A DNA stretch of 64,000 bases from Nonomuraea africana (GTDB lineage Bacteria; Actinomycetota; Actinomycetes; Streptosporangiales; Streptosporangiaceae): the NCBI RefSeq assembly GCF_014873535.1, contig NZ_JADBEF010000001.1:744001-808000 (forward strand), read 5' to 3'. Positions 8,549 to 18,663 of this stretch are shown here, in pieces. The position numbers and the translations under genes are program-made. The notes under the pieces were generated by a model. The model did not search any database, was not told where the DNA came from, and saw only the letters and a program-made list of their open reading frames with translations. Numbering within the stretch: position 1 is the stretch's first letter; each line of letters starts with the position of its first letter.

Positions 8549-9449
8549 CGAGGTCGGCCAGCACGCCGCCCTCGGGGGTCAGCCGCGCGGGGGACGGGCT
8601 GTCGTAGACGACCATGAGCCTGCCGTCGCCCAGCGCCGCCAGGCCCTCGGGATGGTCGCAGCCCACGCCGTACGGCAGGTCGGCGACGGGCACGGGCGCG
8701 CCGATGCCGTCCCACCGCATGATCCGCACCGGCCCGTCGAGGTCCATGGTCGGCCCCGTGAGCAGCAGCAGGTCGCCGTCGTAGGGGCACAGGTCGCGCA
8801 CGCCGAGCCCGCCCAGGTCGAGGAAGTGCTTGTGGTAGCCCTTGAGCTTGAGCCGGTGCGGGCCGTCCTCCCGCAGGTCGAGCTCCAGCACGACGGCCCA
8901 GCCGCGCAGCACGGGGCCGCGCAGCCCGAGGAAGACCCGCTCCCCGAGCACCGCGAGGCCCTCCACGTCGAGCCCGTTGTCCTTGCCGGGAATGGCGGTG
9001 AACGGGCCGAGGTGCGCGTCCTCGGCCAGCGCGTCGGCGAGGCCCGTGAGGATGGCGCCCTTGCCGAGGCCCGCGCCCTCCAGTGGAAGCCGGACGAGGA
9101 TGAACCTGTTCGGCTCCCGGATGATCGCGCTGAGCCGCCTGGCGGCCTTCTCCCGTGACTTGGCGCGCCTGCGCTTGAGGCTGTGCGAGCCGACCGCCCA
9201 GAGCCACCCGTCGGCCCGGGCGAGACCCTCGATGTCGGCCTCGTCCTCCCTGCCCGCCGGCAGGTCCACGAAGTCGGCGAGATGGAACGTGCGCTGGTGG
9301 TCGTAGCGCTCTCCGGTCCAGTTCAGGCGCTCAATGGTGGCGGTCTCGTCACCCGCGATCCACAGACCGGTGGCATCGGCGCGCAACGCGGACAGGTTCG
9401 TGTGCGTTTGCGCGTCTCGTGACGCCTGGTCAAATCGGAGTTCCACCAT
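8538..9449 (-). CDS. DUF3616 domain-containing protein
   Basis: A 303-residue protein that looks like a soluble beta-propeller-type fold with repeated short strands and acidic loops (for example EADIEGLARADGWLWAVGS and DNGLDVEGLAVLGERVFLG). These DIEGLA/DVEGLA repeats are the DUF3616 hallmark. No catalytic motif, signal peptide or membrane span is visible, so a cytoplasmic location is likely. The start ATG at 9449 lies in a short divergent gap with the next gene. Function unknown. Confidence 0.8.
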   Translation of the reverse strand: MVELRFDQASRDAQTHTNLSALRADATGLWIAGDETATIERLNWTGERYDHQRTFHLADFVDLPAGREDEADIEGLARADGWLWAVGSHSLKRRRAKSREKAARRLSAIIREPNRFILVRLPLEGAGLGKGAILTGLADALAEDAHLGPFTAIPGKDNGLDVEGLAVLGERVFLGLRGPVLRGWAVVLELDLREDGPHRLKLKGYHKHFLDLGGLGVRDLCPYDGDLLLLTGPTMDLDGPVRIMRWDGIGAPVPVADLPYGVGCDHPEGLAALGDGRLMVVYDSPSPARLTPEGGVLADLVTI

Positions 9450-9496
9450 GCGTGCTTTCTACACGCAATCCAGCGATATGTCGTACGCTCCCGATC

Positions 9497-10342
9497 GTGC
9501 TCGATGGGGAGAGTGGGGCCGCGGGGCCTCAGGTGAAGTTCCAAGCGAGGCCCACTGGCTCTCCGCTCAAGCGCAGTCGCCTGGGTGACCTGCGGATGCG
9601 GGACATCTACCGGGCGCTCGCGGTCGTCGCCGCGCTGGCCGTCGCCGGCGCAGGCGTGCTCGCCATCGCGCAGTCGGGAAGGGCGGACGAGGCCGCCGCC
9701 CGGCCGGTCGCCGCGCCGCCGGCCGTACCGGTCTCGTCCACCCCTTCACCCAGCCCCTCTTTGCCGCCCACGCCGAGCCCCGGTGCCTCCATCGCCCCTG
9801 GGTACACGGCCATGGAGGCGCTGGCCGCCGACCGCCGCGTGCCGAAGCTGCCGGGCCGCCTCAAGCCGCGCGCGCTGCCCGGCAAGCCGATCAGGACCGT
9901 CGGCACGATCAAGGACGTCAAGACGGGGGTGAGCCTCCCCCGCCTGCACGGCCCGTGGAAGCGGTACGGCGCGGCCCCCTTCACCTCCAGGCAGGTGCTG
10001 CCGCCGGTGGCCGGGAGCCCGAGAGGCATGCTGGTCAGCTGTCCCGTCCCGATCGAGGCGCAGAAGTCGCTGCGCGACACCGCCCGGCTGGCCGCCCGCT
10101 GGACGCTCAACCACCACCCCGAGGGCGCGGTGATCCGCTGGCTCGGCACCCAGCCGGTCAAGAAGGGCTGGTCCCTGGTCTACCAGGTGAAGTACGGCAA
10201 GCGCTCCTCGGTGGCCGCCGTCGTCGTGCTCGACACGGGGGAGGCGAAGCCCGCCCTGGTCTTCGTGACCGTCCCCGACACCCAGAAGAAGCGATGGGCG
10301 GACATCCGCCGCGTGATCTCAGGGGTTCGTGTTCTAGGCTAG
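9497..10342 (+). CDS. Membrane-anchored protein of unknown function, related to the 48.4-49.9 kb protein
   Basis: A short basic cytoplasmic N-terminus, one hydrophobic span (ALAVVAALAVAGAGVLAIA), a Pro/Ser/Thr linker (TPSPSPSLPPTPSPGAS), then an exported domain of about 180 residues. That domain (VSLPRLHGPWKRY, later VFVTVPDTQKKRWADI) aligns by eye with the C-terminal domain of the protein at 48387-49898 (ISIPRLGGPWKAD, VYMSVPAEHKELLPDV). The start is uncertain: GTG 9497 has a -10-like TACGCT eight bases upstream (leaderless), GTG 9533 and ATG 9596 are alternatives. No enzymatic motif is seen. Confidence 0.75.
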   Translation: MLDGESGAAGPQVKFQARPTGSPLKRSRLGDLRMRDIYRALAVVAALAVAGAGVLAIAQSGRADEAAARPVAAPPAVPVSSTPSPSPSLPPTPSPGASIAPGYTAMEALAADRRVPKLPGRLKPRALPGKPIRTVGTIKDVKTGVSLPRLHGPWKRYGAAPFTSRQVLPPVAGSPRGMLVSCPVPIEAQKSLRDTARLAARWTLNHHPEGAVIRWLGTQPVKKGWSLVYQVKYGKRSSVAAVVVLDTGEAKPALVFVTVPDTQKKRWADIRRVISGVRVLG

Positions 10343-10380
10343 AGCGATCATGTATGCGGCGATATGGGGGAGTGGCCGCC

Positions 10381-12327
<1,947 letters not shown>

Positions 12328-12384
12328 GGGTGTCCCGTGGATCATGAGTGGAGATCTGGTGTAGATCGTCCGTGTGGATGAGGA

Positions 12385-12701
12385 GTGGGAACGGCTGGCT
12401 ACCACGGCCGGGCCTTCGAACGCGAACTCACCGAGCGTCACGTCCGCCTGCTGTGCCCGGCCCGCCGGGGCGAGCCCGAACGGGCCGGAGCACAGGTGTT
12501 CAAGCCCTTGCGCCAGACCATCGAGTCGATCAACCAGACCTTGGCAAGCCAGCTTGACCCTGGAAACGCCACGGCGGGCGAACACCGGCCGGCGTCATCA
12601 TGCGCGTGCTTGCCCACGTTCTCGCACTGACCACCGCGATCTGGCTCAACGACAAGACTGGCCAACCGATCAAACGGTGGCTGATCGCATACGACCACTA
12701 A
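12385..12701 (+). pseudogene. IS982-family transposase remnant (3' part, frameshifted)
   Basis: Frame 1 from 12385 reads GYHGRAFERELTERHVRLL, then PARRGEPERAG and FKPLRQTIESINQT, which is the C-terminal third of IS982-type transposases. Near 12566-12572 the frame shifts: the expected end HGGRTPAGVIMRVLA continues in another frame to AIWLNDKTGQPIKRW and the usual final YDH-stop at 12699-12701. Compared with the expected reading, one extra C and one extra A near 12559-12566 explain the shift. The first two thirds of the gene are absent, so the element is dead. Confidence 0.8.
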
Positions 12702-12730
12702 CCGTGGCCACAGACCTTGACGTCAATCAT

Positions 12731-13240
12731 CTAGACGGCATCGGCGAGCTGGCCACGGATGGCGCCGTCCGGGAACTCCGCGTTGTGGACGTTGGCGTAG
12801 AACCCGCTCGGACCCTGGACGATGTCCCGCAACTCGCGGCGGGTCAGCGTGGTGTCGGCGTTGTCGGCCGTCTGGTGCTTGACGGCGTGGATGCACTCGG
12901 TCGCGAAGCCCTCGCTGGGCGCCTTCAACGTCACCACGATCGGACCCGCCATTCCCTCCTTGCCCGCGTGGATGTGCGCCGCGTTCGCGGGCTGGATCTT
13001 GTGGGCGGTGATGACGTAGCAGAGCGACCATTCCTTCACCTTCCAGGCGAAGATCCCCACACCGTCCGGATCGCCGGGACCGGGAACCTCCTGGGCCCCG
13101 GTCAGCTCGACGAAGTGGTAGGGCGGCGTGTGGGTCGCGGTCGCGTCGGGCGTACTGTGGCTCGCAGTCGCGCCGGCCGTACTGGGAAAGACGGCCGCTG
13201 CCGCCGCGAGTGCCGGAATCACGATGAGTGACTTGATCAC
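12731..13240 (-). CDS. Exported CHRD domain-containing protein
   Basis: A 169-residue secreted protein. GTG 13240 is chosen as start because a consensus AAGGAGG (13247-13253 on the minus strand) sits six bases upstream. A signal peptide (IKSLIVIPALAAAAAVFPSTAGA) is followed by a CHRD domain: FVELTGAQEVPGPGDPDGVG, then AHIHAGKEGMAGPIVV, and a C-terminal FPDGAIRGQL. CHRD domains were first described in chordin and occur in many bacterial exported proteins, without a fixed biochemical role. Its neighbours are two gene remnants. Confidence 0.85.
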   Translation of the reverse strand: MIKSLIVIPALAAAAAVFPSTAGATASHSTPDATATHTPPYHFVELTGAQEVPGPGDPDGVGIFAWKVKEWSLCYVITAHKIQPANAAHIHAGKEGMAGPIVVTLKAPSEGFATECIHAVKHQTADNADTTLTRRELRDIVQGPSGFYANVHNAEFPDGAIRGQLADAV

Positions 13241-13707
13241 GGTGAACCTCCTTGATGACTGTAAGTGGTGATCCGTTACTGTGCGTAGTCTTTCCAGGTC
13301 TACCGGGTCGAAACGCGCTGTCATGACCGGGAATCGTCAAGGAGGCGACATGACCGACGACGGCCTTGTGCCGCCCGGCACGTCGAGCCTGGAGGCGTGG
13401 ATCTGCCGGCTCTTCCGGCTGGCGGGACCTTGCGCCAGCGGTGAGGCGGCCACGCCGGACACGACGGCATCGACGTGCCGGGTCGGGATGTAGGCGTCGT
13501 CACCGCGGCGCAGGGCCCCTGCCATGATCGAGAGCGCGCCCGAGGACGGAGCCGAGATCACCCGGGTCGGCCATGCAGGAGTACGGCCGGCGGTTCGCCG
13601 GCTGGATGCTGCAGGTAGGCGCCACGGAAGACGCCATCGAGCCCTAGATCGAAAATCTCGACTTGCCCGGTATCCGTTCGCAGGCAGCGCCCCCGCCGTA
13701 AAGTCCG
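13241..13707. other. Gap of 467 bp between the CHRD gene and the L11 remnant
   Basis: The right side of the CHRD promoter occupies the first ~60 bases. The rest holds one short open frame with a strong ribosome-binding site (listed separately) and a stretch near 13573-13647 reading MQEYGRRFAGWMLQVG in another frame, which looks protein-like but is not recognised. The region may be decayed coding DNA. Confidence 0.4.
13350..13493 (+). CDS. Possible small protein with strong ribosome-binding site
   Basis: A 47-codon frame beginning MTDDGLVPPGTSSLEAW. A perfect AAGGAGG (13339-13345) lies four bases before the ATG, which is unusual for a chance frame. The translated sequence is not recognised and has no membrane span. 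It could be a real small protein or the 5' end of a decayed gene. Confidence 0.35.
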   Translation: MTDDGLVPPGTSSLEAWICRLFRLAGPCASGEAATPDTTASTCRVGM

Positions 13708-13926
13708 CTAATCACGGACGGTGAGACCCATGGAGCGGGCCGTGCCCGCGACGATCTTCTCGGCCTGATCCAGGTCGACGGTGTTGAGGTCGGGGAGCTT
13801 GGCCTGGGCGACCTCGCGGAGCTGGGCACGGGTGATCCGACCGCCGCTCTGGTGGCCTGGACGCGGGCTGCCGCCGTCGAGTCCGGCGATGCGGCGGATC
13901 AGCGAGGCGGTGCGTTCGACGAGCAC
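13708..13926 (-). pseudogene. rplK: C-terminal fragment of a ribosomal protein L11 gene
   Basis: The frame reads TASLIRRIAGLDGGSP, then GRITRAQLREVAQAKLPDLN, TVDLDQAEKIVAGTARSMGL and stops. This is the RNA-binding C-terminal domain of L11 from the TPPA(x)LI(K/R) block onward. The N-terminal domain (about 70 residues), with the proline-rich thiopeptide-contact helix, is missing upstream in all frames. The functional rplK is expected beside rplA in the rpoB region, so this is a decayed second copy. Confidence 0.75.
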
Positions 13927-14013
13927 GACCCGCGGAGCCCACGATCGCGTACGGCTGGATCGAGGCCACGTTGCGTGACTTGTCGAGCACGTGAGGTCGC
14001 ATCTTGTGGGCAG

Positions 14014-14133
14014 ATGAAGCGTGCCGCCATATTCGCACTCCTGGTGGCCGCGTCCGTCTTCATGCCGATCCTCGTGGGCGCCCCTTCTCGTGGGACCTTG
14101 CGGAGGTCGTCTCCCGATAAACTGGGCGGGTGA
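14014..14133 (+). CDS. Possible 39-residue membrane or exported peptide upstream of maf
   Basis: The frame [20 protein letters not shown] is a positively charged start followed by a hydrophobic stretch. Its TGA overlaps the GTG start of maf as GTGA, the same coupling pattern as true operon neighbours in this window. No clear ribosome-binding site is seen, and the sequence is not recognised, so this is tentative. Confidence 0.35.
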   Translation: MKRAAIFALLVAASVFMPILVGAPSRGTLRRSSPDKLGG

Positions 14134-14711
14134 TCGTGCTCGCCTCAGCCTCGCCCGCCCGCCTTGCCCTCCTCCGCAGCGCCGGGCTCGATCCCAAGGT
14201 GATCGTCAGCGGGGTGGACGAAGCGGCCGTCACCGCGATCCTGCCGTCCGACCTGGCATTGAAGCTGGCCGTCGCCAAGGCCACCGCCGTCGCCGAGGGC
14301 CTCAACGAGGGGCTCGTCATCGGGTGCGACTCAATACTCGAACTCGACGGCAGGCCGTACGGCAAGCCGGCCAACGGCGAGGAGGCGCTGACCCGCTGGC
14401 GGATGATGCGCGGCAGGACCGGCAGGCTGCTGACGGGCCACTGCGTGATCGACGCGGCCACGGGCAAGCGGGCCGCCGAGGTGGGCTCCACAGTGGTGCG
14501 GTTCGGCATGCCGTCCGAGCGGGAGATGGCCGCCTACGTCGCCAGCGGCGAGCCGCTCAACGTGGCGGGCGCCTTCACGCTCGACGGCCTCGGCGGATGG
14601 TTCGTCGAGGGCATCGAGGGCGACCACGGGAACGTCCTGGGCATCTCTTTGCCGCTGGTTCGCTCGTTGTTCGACGAACTCGGTTACGCGGTGACCGACT
14701 TCTGGCGCTAG
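14130..14711 (+). CDS. maf: Maf-family nucleotide pyrophosphatase
   Basis: A 193-residue Maf/HAM1-fold protein. The start GTG 14130 opens with [19 protein letters not shown], the diagnostic N-terminal Maf motif (S-x-S-P-R-R-x-x-L). Later blocks are [16 protein letters not shown] (acidic metal-binding positions) and [21 protein letters not shown], the conserved C-terminal motif. Maf proteins hydrolyse modified or canonical NTPs to NMP and pyrophosphate, a house-cleaning role. In many actinobacteria maf lies near acyl-CoA carboxylase genes; not here. Confidence 0.92.
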   Translation: MIVLASASPARLALLRSAGLDPKVIVSGVDEAAVTAILPSDLALKLAVAKATAVAEGLNEGLVIGCDSILELDGRPYGKPANGEEALTRWRMMRGRTGRLLTGHCVIDAATGKRAAEVGSTVVRFGMPSEREMAAYVASGEPLNVAGAFTLDGLGGWFVEGIEGDHGNVLGISLPLVRSLFDELGYAVTDFWR

Positions 14712-14720
14712 TTTCTCCCC

Positions 14721-15488
14721 ATGCGATCATTGCGGGAGTTCGCCGGTGGCATCGGATTCTTCTTCCAGGGCCTCGGCTGGGTGGCACGAAACGGCCGATG
14801 GTGGGCATTCGGCCTGATTCCCGCTCTCATCGCATTCGCCGTCTACGTCGCGGCCCTCATTTATCTGGGCAACAACGCCAGCGGCATCGCCGACTTCCTC
14901 ACGCCTTTCGCTGACGGATGGTCCGAGGGCTGGCGCGACTTCTTCAGGGGCGCGCTGGGGGTGCTGCTGTTCATCGGAGGGCTGGCGCTGGCCGTGCTGA
15001 CCTTCACGGCGCTGACGCTGACGATCGGCGATCCCTTCTACGAGAAGCTGTCGGAGAAGGTCGACCCGCTGGACGGGCCCGACGACACCCCGTGGTGGCG
15101 ATCGATCCCCAGGTCGCTGCGCGACAGCCTGGTGACGCTGCTCTATGTGCTGTTGTTCACGATCCCGCTGTTCTTCCTCGGGTTCGTGCCGGTGATCGGG
15201 CAGACGGTGGTCCCCGTGCTCGGCGCCCTCGTCTCCGGTTTCTTCCTGACGGTCGAACTGACGTCCCTCGCGATGGAACGGCGCGGCATGCGGCGGCGCG
15301 ACCGCTTCGCCGTACTGCGCGGCAACAAGGCCCCGGCGCTGGGATTCGGGGTGCTGGTCTTCCTGCTGTTCCTGGTGCCGTTCGTGGCGGTCATCGCGAT
15401 GCCGGCCGCTGTGGCGGGAGCCACCCTCTTGGTCCGCTCGCGCCTCATCCCCGCACCTTCCGCGACGCCTGACCATCCGCCCGCGTAG
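14721..15488 (+). CDS. EI24 domain (CysZ-like) membrane protein
   Basis: A 255-residue integral membrane protein with about four to five hydrophobic segments. The N-terminus (REFAGGIGFFFQGLGWVARN), the central LTLTIGDPFYEKLSEKV and the C-terminal RFAVLRGNKAPALGFG are the conserved blocks of the EI24/CysZ family. CysZ proteins are linked to sulfate uptake in Gammaproteobacteria; the actinobacterial branch has no proven role. It starts 9 bp after maf on the same strand, so the two are probably cotranscribed. Confidence 0.87.
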   Translation: MRSLREFAGGIGFFFQGLGWVARNGRWWAFGLIPALIAFAVYVAALIYLGNNASGIADFLTPFADGWSEGWRDFFRGALGVLLFIGGLALAVLTFTALTLTIGDPFYEKLSEKVDPLDGPDDTPWWRSIPRSLRDSLVTLLYVLLFTIPLFFLGFVPVIGQTVVPVLGALVSGFFLTVELTSLAMERRGMRRRDRFAVLRGNKAPALGFGVLVFLLFLVPFVAVIAMPAAVAGATLLVRSRLIPAPSATPDHPPA

Positions 15489-15489
15489 C

Positions 15490-15625
15490 CTTCGCCCACT
15501 CCCGGGCTGTCTCCCACCCCGCCTTCGCCTGTCCCCCCGGCCTTCGCCCGTCGCCCTGGCTGTATCCCCCCTGGGCCTTCGCGCTGTCTCCCCCGGGCCG
15601 TCCTCTGGCCGTCTCCCATCCCGGC
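15490..15625. repeat. Degenerate GC-rich repeats between EI24 and DUF4192 genes
   Basis: Short phrases GCCTTCGCC and GGCTGTCTCCC recur with irregular spacing through the gap. No conserved coding frame is supported. The promoter of the next gene probably lies between 15630 and 15729. Confidence 0.45.
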
Positions 15626-15729
15626 TCGCCTTTCGACTCATCCACAGGCCCACCTCAGCGGCGTCCCCCATCCACAGAACTCCGCTCGCCCGAAACATCC
15701 ACCCCACCCGCCGGGCACCCTCATGCCCC

Positions 15730-16824
15730 ATGAGCACCGACCTCACCGAACCCACCCTCACTCTGTCCACCCCCGCCGACATCCTGGCCGCGGTGCCGTA
15801 CATCGTCGGATTCCACCCCACCGACAGCCTGGTCGTGATCGGGCTGTCCGGCGGGGTCGGCCAGGGAGAGATGCGGGTCTGCGCGCGCTGGAACCTCCCG
15901 CTCCATCCCGGAACCCTGCGCCCGCTCGGCGCGCTGTTCGCCAGAGAGTCGATCACCCACCTCGTCGCCGTCGGCTACGGCGCAGGTCCTCACGTCACCC
16001 CGGCCGTAGACGAGGTCATGAACATCGCCACGTGGTGTGGCGTCACGCCCTGCGAGGTCCTGCGCGCTCATGAGGGCCGCTACTGGTCCTACGTGTGCGA
16101 CCTGACCGACTGCTGTCCACCGGACGGCACGCCGTACGACACCTCCGTCAGCCAGATAGCCGCCGAGGCCACAGTCCAGGGCCTGGTCGCCCTGCCCGAC
16201 CGCACGACCCTCGAGGCCACCATCGCCCCGCTCTCGGGCCCGGTCCGCCTGTCGATGCGCCAGGCCACCACCGAGGCCGTCACCGCCTTCCGCACCGGAT
16301 TGGCCGCCGCCCCCGACGCCGGCCACTTCGCCCAGCGGTTCGTCGCCGACGGTTTGACCAGGGTCCGCTCAGCCATCGCCACGTCGACATCCGGAGGCAG
16401 GATCGACGACAGGGAGGCCGCCCGCCTGGGCCTCGACCTGTCCGTGATCCGCGTCCGCGACGAGGCCTGGACCCTCCTCGACGACGCCGGCCAGGCCGCC
16501 CACCTGGCCCTCTGGAAGGACCTCACCCGCCGCCTGGAACCCCGCTTCGTGCCTCCCGCGGCGGCCCTCCTCGCCATGTCGGCCTGGCGCGGGGGCGACT
16601 GCGTCCTCGCGACCATCGCCCTGGAGCGAGCCCTGGCCATCAACCCCGACTACTCCATGGCGAACCTGCTCATGCACGCCCTCCAGCACCTGCTCTCACC
16701 CAAGCTGCTACGCGACCGCATGCCCAGCCCCGCCGAACTCGACTCCGCCATGGGCACTCCCCACGCAGGCTGGCTCCTCCCCCTCATCGCCATCCTCGAC
16801 GAAAGAGACGAACCCTCGGCTTGA
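15730..16824 (+). CDS. DUF4192 domain-containing protein
   Basis: A 364-residue actinobacterial protein. The N-terminal block TLSTPADILAAVPYIVGFHP, followed by TDSLVVIGLSG, is the DUF4192 signature. The remainder is mainly helical, with a C-terminal segment (ALLAMSAWRGGDCVLATIAL) and a TPR-like tail (ALAINPDYSMANLLMHAL). It has no signal peptide or membrane span. Function unknown. The ATG at 15730 is preferred over one seven bases upstream that is out of frame. Confidence 0.88.
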   Translation: MSTDLTEPTLTLSTPADILAAVPYIVGFHPTDSLVVIGLSGGVGQGEMRVCARWNLPLHPGTLRPLGALFARESITHLVAVGYGAGPHVTPAVDEVMNIATWCGVTPCEVLRAHEGRYWSYVCDLTDCCPPDGTPYDTSVSQIAAEATVQGLVALPDRTTLEATIAPLSGPVRLSMRQATTEAVTAFRTGLAAAPDAGHFAQRFVADGLTRVRSAIATSTSGGRIDDREAARLGLDLSVIRVRDEAWTLLDDAGQAAHLALWKDLTRRLEPRFVPPAAALLAMSAWRGGDCVLATIALERALAINPDYSMANLLMHALQHLLSPKLLRDRMPSPAELDSAMGTPHAGWLLPLIAILDERDEPSA

Positions 16825-17192
16825 CGGGCTCACCGCTGCCAGCCCGCGCGATGTGCGGCTCCCATAGCGAGGAAGGGGGGACGCCACGGCGTGGAGTCGC
16901 GTCGCACCCAGTCGACTGCCGGGGTCGCGCGGGCGGGTGGTGAGAGGTCATGTGGCGGAGATCGTGCGGCTGGGCATCCTTGGGTGCCCAGGTGTGGGGT
17001 CGTGTGCCGCGGGACCTGGTGAGGTAATGGCGTTGTCCGCAGTGGATTGCCCGGGACGAGGGGGTGGAGCTCAGTGGGTGCGGGAGGTGGTCAGGGATGG
17101 CTCTGCTGTTTCCGTGCCTCCCCATCGTTTCGACGGGACTGCGGTGAGAGCCGATGTTTGCGGTCGGGATAAGGAAAGGGGCAGGGGGAGGT
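16825..17192. other. Gap of 368 bp between convergent genes
   Basis: It contains one hairpin, CTGGGCA (16970-16976) with TGCCCAG (16985-16991), loop of eight bases, which could end the DUF4192 transcript. The remaining sequence is G-rich on the plus strand and shows no gene I can support. Confidence 0.5.
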
Positions 17193-17534
17193 CTAGCCGA
17201 GGTCTTCGCGCTTGCGTCGTTCGTTGTAGGCCCGCATGCGGGGTGGGTAGCCGGTCAGCTGGACGTCGTAGACAGGAAGCGCAAGGTCTCGGGCCACCTT
17301 CCGGATCACCTGGGGCGCTCCTACACGCCGTCGGGTCCACTCGCCGTCGTCGGCCACGGCCACGGCCGTGGTGTCGGTCGCGAAAGTCTCGGGCTCGACG
17401 AAGAACTCCACGCCGCGCCTCGACTTGGCAAAGGCGATGAGCGCCTCGATATCGGCGTCGGTGGCCTCACGGTCGAACTTGGCAATCTTGTTACCGCGCC
17501 AGCGCCGCAACCCATAGCGATCTCGCCATCTCAT
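17193..17534 (-). CDS. Conserved actinobacterial protein of unknown function
   Basis: A 113-residue, strongly charged soluble protein. Features are an Arg/Trp-rich N-terminus (MRWRDRYGLRRWRG), a central REATDADIEALIAFAKSRRG, VEFFVEPETF, DGEWTRRRVG, and the C-terminal LPVYDVQLTGYPPRMRAYN. I recognise the pattern as recurring in actinobacterial genomes, but no function is known to me. The gene is divergent from the DUF1707 gene with about 130 bp between starts. Confidence 0.75.
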   Translation of the reverse strand: MRWRDRYGLRRWRGNKIAKFDREATDADIEALIAFAKSRRGVEFFVEPETFATDTTAVAVADDGEWTRRRVGAPQVIRKVARDLALPVYDVQLTGYPPRMRAYNERRKREDLG

Positions 17535-17663
17535 GCCTCCTTTTTATACCGTTCGCCGCGCTGCCGCGTCGGGGCTGTTATCGGGGTGACATCGGGGTTT
17601 CTCCCGATGCCGTCTCGTATCTGCGGGGAGGAGGATGTTTTCAGATCGCCCACGAGGAAAGGC

Positions 17664-18290
17664 ATGGCATTCATGGCAGCGCCACACACCCCAGCGCCGG
17701 CATCCCACGGGCACGGCCCGGTGCCGCCGATGGAGCTGAGGGTCACCAACCAGGACCGCGAGCACGTGGTCGAGCACGTCAAAGCCGCGTACGCCGAGGG
17801 CCGCTTCGACAAGTTCGAGTTCGACGAGCGCCTCGAGCGCGCCATGACGGCGCGCACCCATGGCGACCTCATGCCGATCATGACCGAGCTGTACGGCCCG
17901 CAACGCCGCTGGCAGCAGCCGCTCGTTCCGCCCAGGCCGGTGACCCTGCCGCCCGACAGCGCGAGGGGAATCCCCGCTGACAGCAACGAACGCCTCGGGG
18001 GAGCGGCGGCACACCTGCTGGCCCTGCCGGGGCTGGTCATCCTGGGGCCGCTGATCATGCTGCTCACCGGGGGCAAGACGTCGCCCTACATCCGTCGTCA
18101 CGCGCTGGAGGCCCTGAACTTCCATCTCACGGTGGTCGGCGCGACCATCCTGCTGCCTTTCACGATCGTCGGCGTGGTGCTGATTCCGGTGATCTGGGTG
18201 GCCGCGTTCGTGCTGACGATCGTTGGCGGTGTCTCGGCGCTGGCGGAGAACGACTTCCGCTACCCGTTGACCGTCCGACTGGTGAAGTAG
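17664..18290 (+). CDS. DUF1707 and DUF4870 domain membrane protein
   Basis: A 208-residue protein. ATG 17664 is chosen because GAGGAAA lies five bases upstream; ATG 17673 is possible. Residues ~28-80 are a DUF1707 domain (LRVTNQDREHVVEHVKAAY, then FDEFDERLERAMTARTHGDL-like spacing), a short helical module found at the N-terminus of many actinobacterial membrane proteins. The C-terminal half is DUF4870-like: AHLLALPGLVILGPLIML, HALEALNFHLT and two more hydrophobic spans. A regulatory or cell-envelope role is inferred only. Confidence 0.85.
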   Translation: MAFMAAPHTPAPASHGHGPVPPMELRVTNQDREHVVEHVKAAYAEGRFDKFEFDERLERAMTARTHGDLMPIMTELYGPQRRWQQPLVPPRPVTLPPDSARGIPADSNERLGGAAAHLLALPGLVILGPLIMLLTGGKTSPYIRRHALEALNFHLTVVGATILLPFTIVGVVLIPVIWVAAFVLTIVGGVSALAENDFRYPLTVRLVK

Positions 18291-18436
18291 CCGCTGTTCC
18301 CGGGGCTGCGCCTGACGTCTCGGACCACACCTGAGGCCGTTGCATGGGGCCTTCCCGATGTGAGGCCGGAGAAGCGGCTTCGACCGGGGGTGAGGTGGGG
18401 GTGAGTCCCACGGCTGGGGCTCAGCTCATGGGGTGA

Positions 18437-18644
18437 TCCGGCGGGGCGGCTTGGGTTCAAACCGGTGTTGTGGGGGTGAGCTGGCCGGGGTGGTTTCGGC
18501 TGAACCCGGGTGGTGGGTGGCCCGGCGGGGCTTGGGTTGAGGTCTCGGTGTGGGGCGTGAGCTGGCCGGGGTGGTTTCGGCTGGACCCGGGTGGTGGGTG
18601 GCTTGGGCCCGGAGCTGGGTTGTGCGGGGTGATCCGGCGGGGCG
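18437..18644. repeat. Two 81-bp tandem units with near-identical 46-bp core
   Basis: The cores at 18476-18521 and 18557-18602 differ at one base; each starts GTGAGCTGGCCGGGG. The phrase GGGTGATCCGGCGGGGCG occurs at 18431-18448 and again at 18627-18644, flanking the pair. The array lies between convergent genes (18291-18663 gap) and has no supported coding frame. Confidence 0.75.
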
Positions 18645-18663
18645 ACGATGAAGGGTGATGTCG

